Positions 62,588 through 64,000 of a stretch of DNA of 64,000 nucleotides are shown here, in pieces. The notes under the pieces are model-generated. The model saw only the letters and a program-made list of their open reading frames with translations. It was not told the DNA's origin and made no database searches. The stretch is taken from assembly GCA_028726605.1 (NCBI GenBank), contig JAQYPV010000011.1, positions 60,412-124,411 on the forward strand. Reading direction: 5' to 3'. How positions within the stretch are numbered: position 1 is the stretch's first letter; the number at the start of each line of letters is the position of its first letter. Both the position numbers and the translations under genes were made by a program. Source of the DNA: Peptoniphilaceae bacterium (GTDB lineage: Bacteria; Bacillota; Clostridia; Tissierellales; Peptoniphilaceae).

Positions 62588-62800
62588 TTACTCCTTCGGG
62601 AACCCTGCGGCCTCGCGCACCGTGTCCACCAGCTCGCGCGTCGCCTTCGCAGCCTTGCCGCGTCGGTCGAACTCGACCACGGACACGCCGGCCCCTGGAA
62701 GTAGAAGAAAAAGCACCCCTTCCGTGTCGTCGGCACCATGACCCGAGCCGCCGCCCGCAGGGCGGCCGTCCCCAGCATCGAGCGACAGCGAGATGCGCAC
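62588..62800 (-). CDS. Small conserved protein of the duplicated cassette, copy 2
   Basis: A 70-residue frame equal to that at 59152-59364 with GTG at 62800 and GGAG upstream. Changes from copy 1 include Pro/Ser, Ser/Pro, Gly/Ala and Asp/Glu exchanges. The sequence upstream of the ribosome binding site is unrelated to copy 1, which places the edge of the duplicated unit at this gene's translation start region. Function unknown. Confidence 0.5.
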   Translation of the reverse strand: MRISLSLDAGDGRPAGGGSGHGADDTEGVLFLLLPGAGVSVVEFDRRGKAAKATRELVDTVREAAGFPKE

Positions 62801-62844
62801 CTGCGCTCCGTCTGACGCCCTCAGAGCCGTTTTAAGGCACGAAA

Positions 62845-62879
62845 AAGCCCTCCAGGGCAACGAGTACCCTGAAGGGCTT
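62845..62879 (-). terminator. Hairpin/terminator at the edge of the island
   Basis: AAGCCCTCCAGGG and CCCTGAAGGGCTT pair with one mismatch around a nine-base loop; on the minus strand TTTTTC follows. The rest of 62813-63288 shows no gene I can support. Confidence 0.7.
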
Positions 62880-63288
62880 AAAACGTCTTAAAACGCCAAA
62901 TACGGCGTCCACATGATGACAGCCGAAACGGGAGCACCCTTACCGGGTGCCCCCGAATCTATAAACAAGCGCGAACTCATTCCGAAAGAAGAATAGTTCG
63001 ACGCTTCCTACTCTGGTGGGCGAGAAAGTGGTTGAACACACATCGGCAGCAACCAAAATTCCGGGACATCTGCTCCTGTTGCGCCGCTGTCGGATACAGG
63101 CGAAATTTATAGGAATATTCCACTGTCTCACCCTCCTTCAGACATTCTTCTGGTTCTCTATATACTGCTTGATGACGGATAAAGTGTGCCTTAAATCCCC
63201 ATGTCGAAAGGCAGGGGCTTTACGGCACGTTGGTAAAACTGTATCGTGGACGCGAAACTCAGTAAACGAGAAAAAACAAGCAACAAAA

Positions 63289-63359
63289 AGCGGCTGACGG
63301 GAATCGAACCCGCGCATCCGGCTTGGGAAGCCGGTGTTCTACCATTGAACTACAGCCGC
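63289..63359 (-). tRNA. tRNA-Gly (anticodon CCC)
   Basis: On the minus strand the acceptor arms GCGGCTG and CAGCCGC pair; the D arm carries AGTTCAATGGTAGAAC; the anticodon stem is CCGGC/GCCGG with loop TTCCCAA, giving anticodon CCC; the T arm is GCGGG-TTCGATT-CCCGT. The discriminator base is T, as in bacterial glycine tRNAs. The CCA end is not encoded, and a T run follows. Confidence 0.95.
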
Positions 63360-63524
63360 GCTTATAGCGCTAAGTCTAGCACAAGTGTGGTCTCTGCGCT
63401 AGAGGCATCTTTAATTTCACTTCCACCAACTGTAGAGATACAATTGATGTGAGACCGAGAAGAAAAAAAAGAGAGAAATCCGATACAATGAAAGCATCAA
63501 CCAAACAAAGAAAGGATTCTCTCT

Positions 63525-64000
63525 ATGACAGCCAGTATAGCAAAAACACAACGGTATTTGCCACACACTTTTGAAACTAGATTTCATGCGGTTAAAACGT
63601 ATCGTGCAGGGTTTTCCCTCGCTTTCGTTTTCCAACGATACAAGATCTCCAAAGCGTCCCTGATGCGTTGGAATCAGCGGTTTGACGGCACAAAGGATTC
63701 TTTACGAGACCGCTCTCATAAACCGAAAAGTCCGCATCCCAATGCACATACGCCGCAAGAACAGACCTGGATTCGAAACCTCCTCCGACGCAATCCCGGC
63801 ATCTCGCTCATGGAACTCTACGCAAAACTGAAGTTTCAACGTGGCTACCAACGGCATCCGTGTTCTTTGTTCCGTTTTCTTCGCAAACAGGGCTTTTATA
63901 AAGAAAAACTTGTGAAAAAAAGCTTTATGTACCGAAGCCCTACGATACACCGAAAAAATTGGGCGTAAAATGGCAGCTCGATGTCAAATATGTCCCGTCA
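63525..64000 (+). mobile_element. Insertion sequence transposase, 5' part (OrfA then OrfB by frameshift; continues past window)
   Basis: The first frame (63525-63968, 147 residues) has a helix-turn-helix at about residues 15-55 (RFHAVKTYRAGFSLAFVFQR, SKASLMRWNQRF) and a second helical DNA-binding region, as in IS3/IS481-like transposases. It stops at TAA 63966-63968. The -1 frame continues without break with GVKWQLDVKYVP, which is the first catalytic Asp region of an rve/DDE domain. The switch falls on A-AAA-AAT at 63953-63959, a plausible -1 slippery site. The left end probably lies near 63429 (TGTAGAGATACAATTG). The right end is outside the window, so family and intactness are unproved. Confidence 0.8.

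Larger units (their letters stand above)
62284..62812. repeat. ~525-bp direct repeat, copy 2
   Basis: Second copy of the cassette at 58852-59376 in the same orientation. The two copies flank the BcgI-like module, so recombination between them would delete it (about 3.4 kb). Confidence 0.9.

Noticed and set aside
62940..63131. 63-codon minus-strand frame near the tRNA gene
   Set aside because: Nothing supports it beyond being open; the surrounding 62813-63288 shows no conserved feature.

Overview
The window looks like a chromosome segment of a low-complexity-repeat-rich, moderately high-GC Bacillota (Firmicutes), probably an anaerobic fermenter. The grounds are strong AGGAGG-type ribosome binding sites, lipoprotein-type solute-binding proteins without an outer-membrane system, clostridial-type folate enzymes (formate-tetrahydrofolate ligase, cyclodeaminase) and a GlmL/MutL-type protein. 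I cannot name the genus from sequence alone.

Layout. 1-600: end of a permease. 717-7604: D-allose operon on the minus strand (regulator, alsB, alsA, alsC, alsE, alsK, rpiB). 8256-14807: ribose operon on the plus strand (rbsK, rbsR, rbsA, rbsC, rbsD, rbsB) with a clear promoter, operator and terminator. 15445-22924: galactose block on the minus strand (mglB, mglA, mglC, galT, galM). 23335-33146: arabinose block on the minus strand (binding protein, two permeases around one ATPase, araA, araD, araB, araR). So four pentose/hexose ABC uptake systems with their catabolic enzymes lie side by side. 33300-35520 is a decayed stretch with a hepT remnant, a dehydrogenase remnant and tandem repeats. 35521-51486 is a histidine-degradation region: hutU and an NhaC-type carrier on the minus strand; hutI, glutamate formimidoyltransferase, fhs, cyclodeaminase and glmL on the plus strand; then a 1004-residue BTAD/ATPase/TPR regulator divergent from hutH. 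Together these take histidine to urocanate, imidazolonepropionate, formiminoglutamate and glutamate, and pass the C1 unit through tetrahydrofolate, where fhs could recover ATP and formate. 52424-56104: three-gene cell-envelope operon (ATP-grasp ligase, two glycosyltransferases). 56275-62812: a restriction-modification island with two modules, each headed by a copy of the same ~525-bp regulatory cassette. 63289-64000: tRNA-Gly(CCC) and the start of an insertion sequence.

The most interesting points are: (i) a galactose/glucose-binding protein (mglB) whose chain is circularly permuted yet keeps nearly all the sugar-contact residues, together with an MglC permease carrying a ~230-residue coiled-coil extension; (ii) a three-copy 289-bp intergenic element (7958-8246, 14989-15277, 51934-52222) in which six or more motifs hold their spacing to within one base while the rest diverges, with inverted ends; (iii) the duplicated small-ORF/ribbon-helix-helix cassette that heads both restriction-modification modules; (iv) a 54-bp tandem array of hairpins (33813-34328); and (v) stable hairpins directly after the binding-protein gene in three separate sugar operons.

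All identifications come from reading translated sequence and remembered family motifs; no database search was possible.
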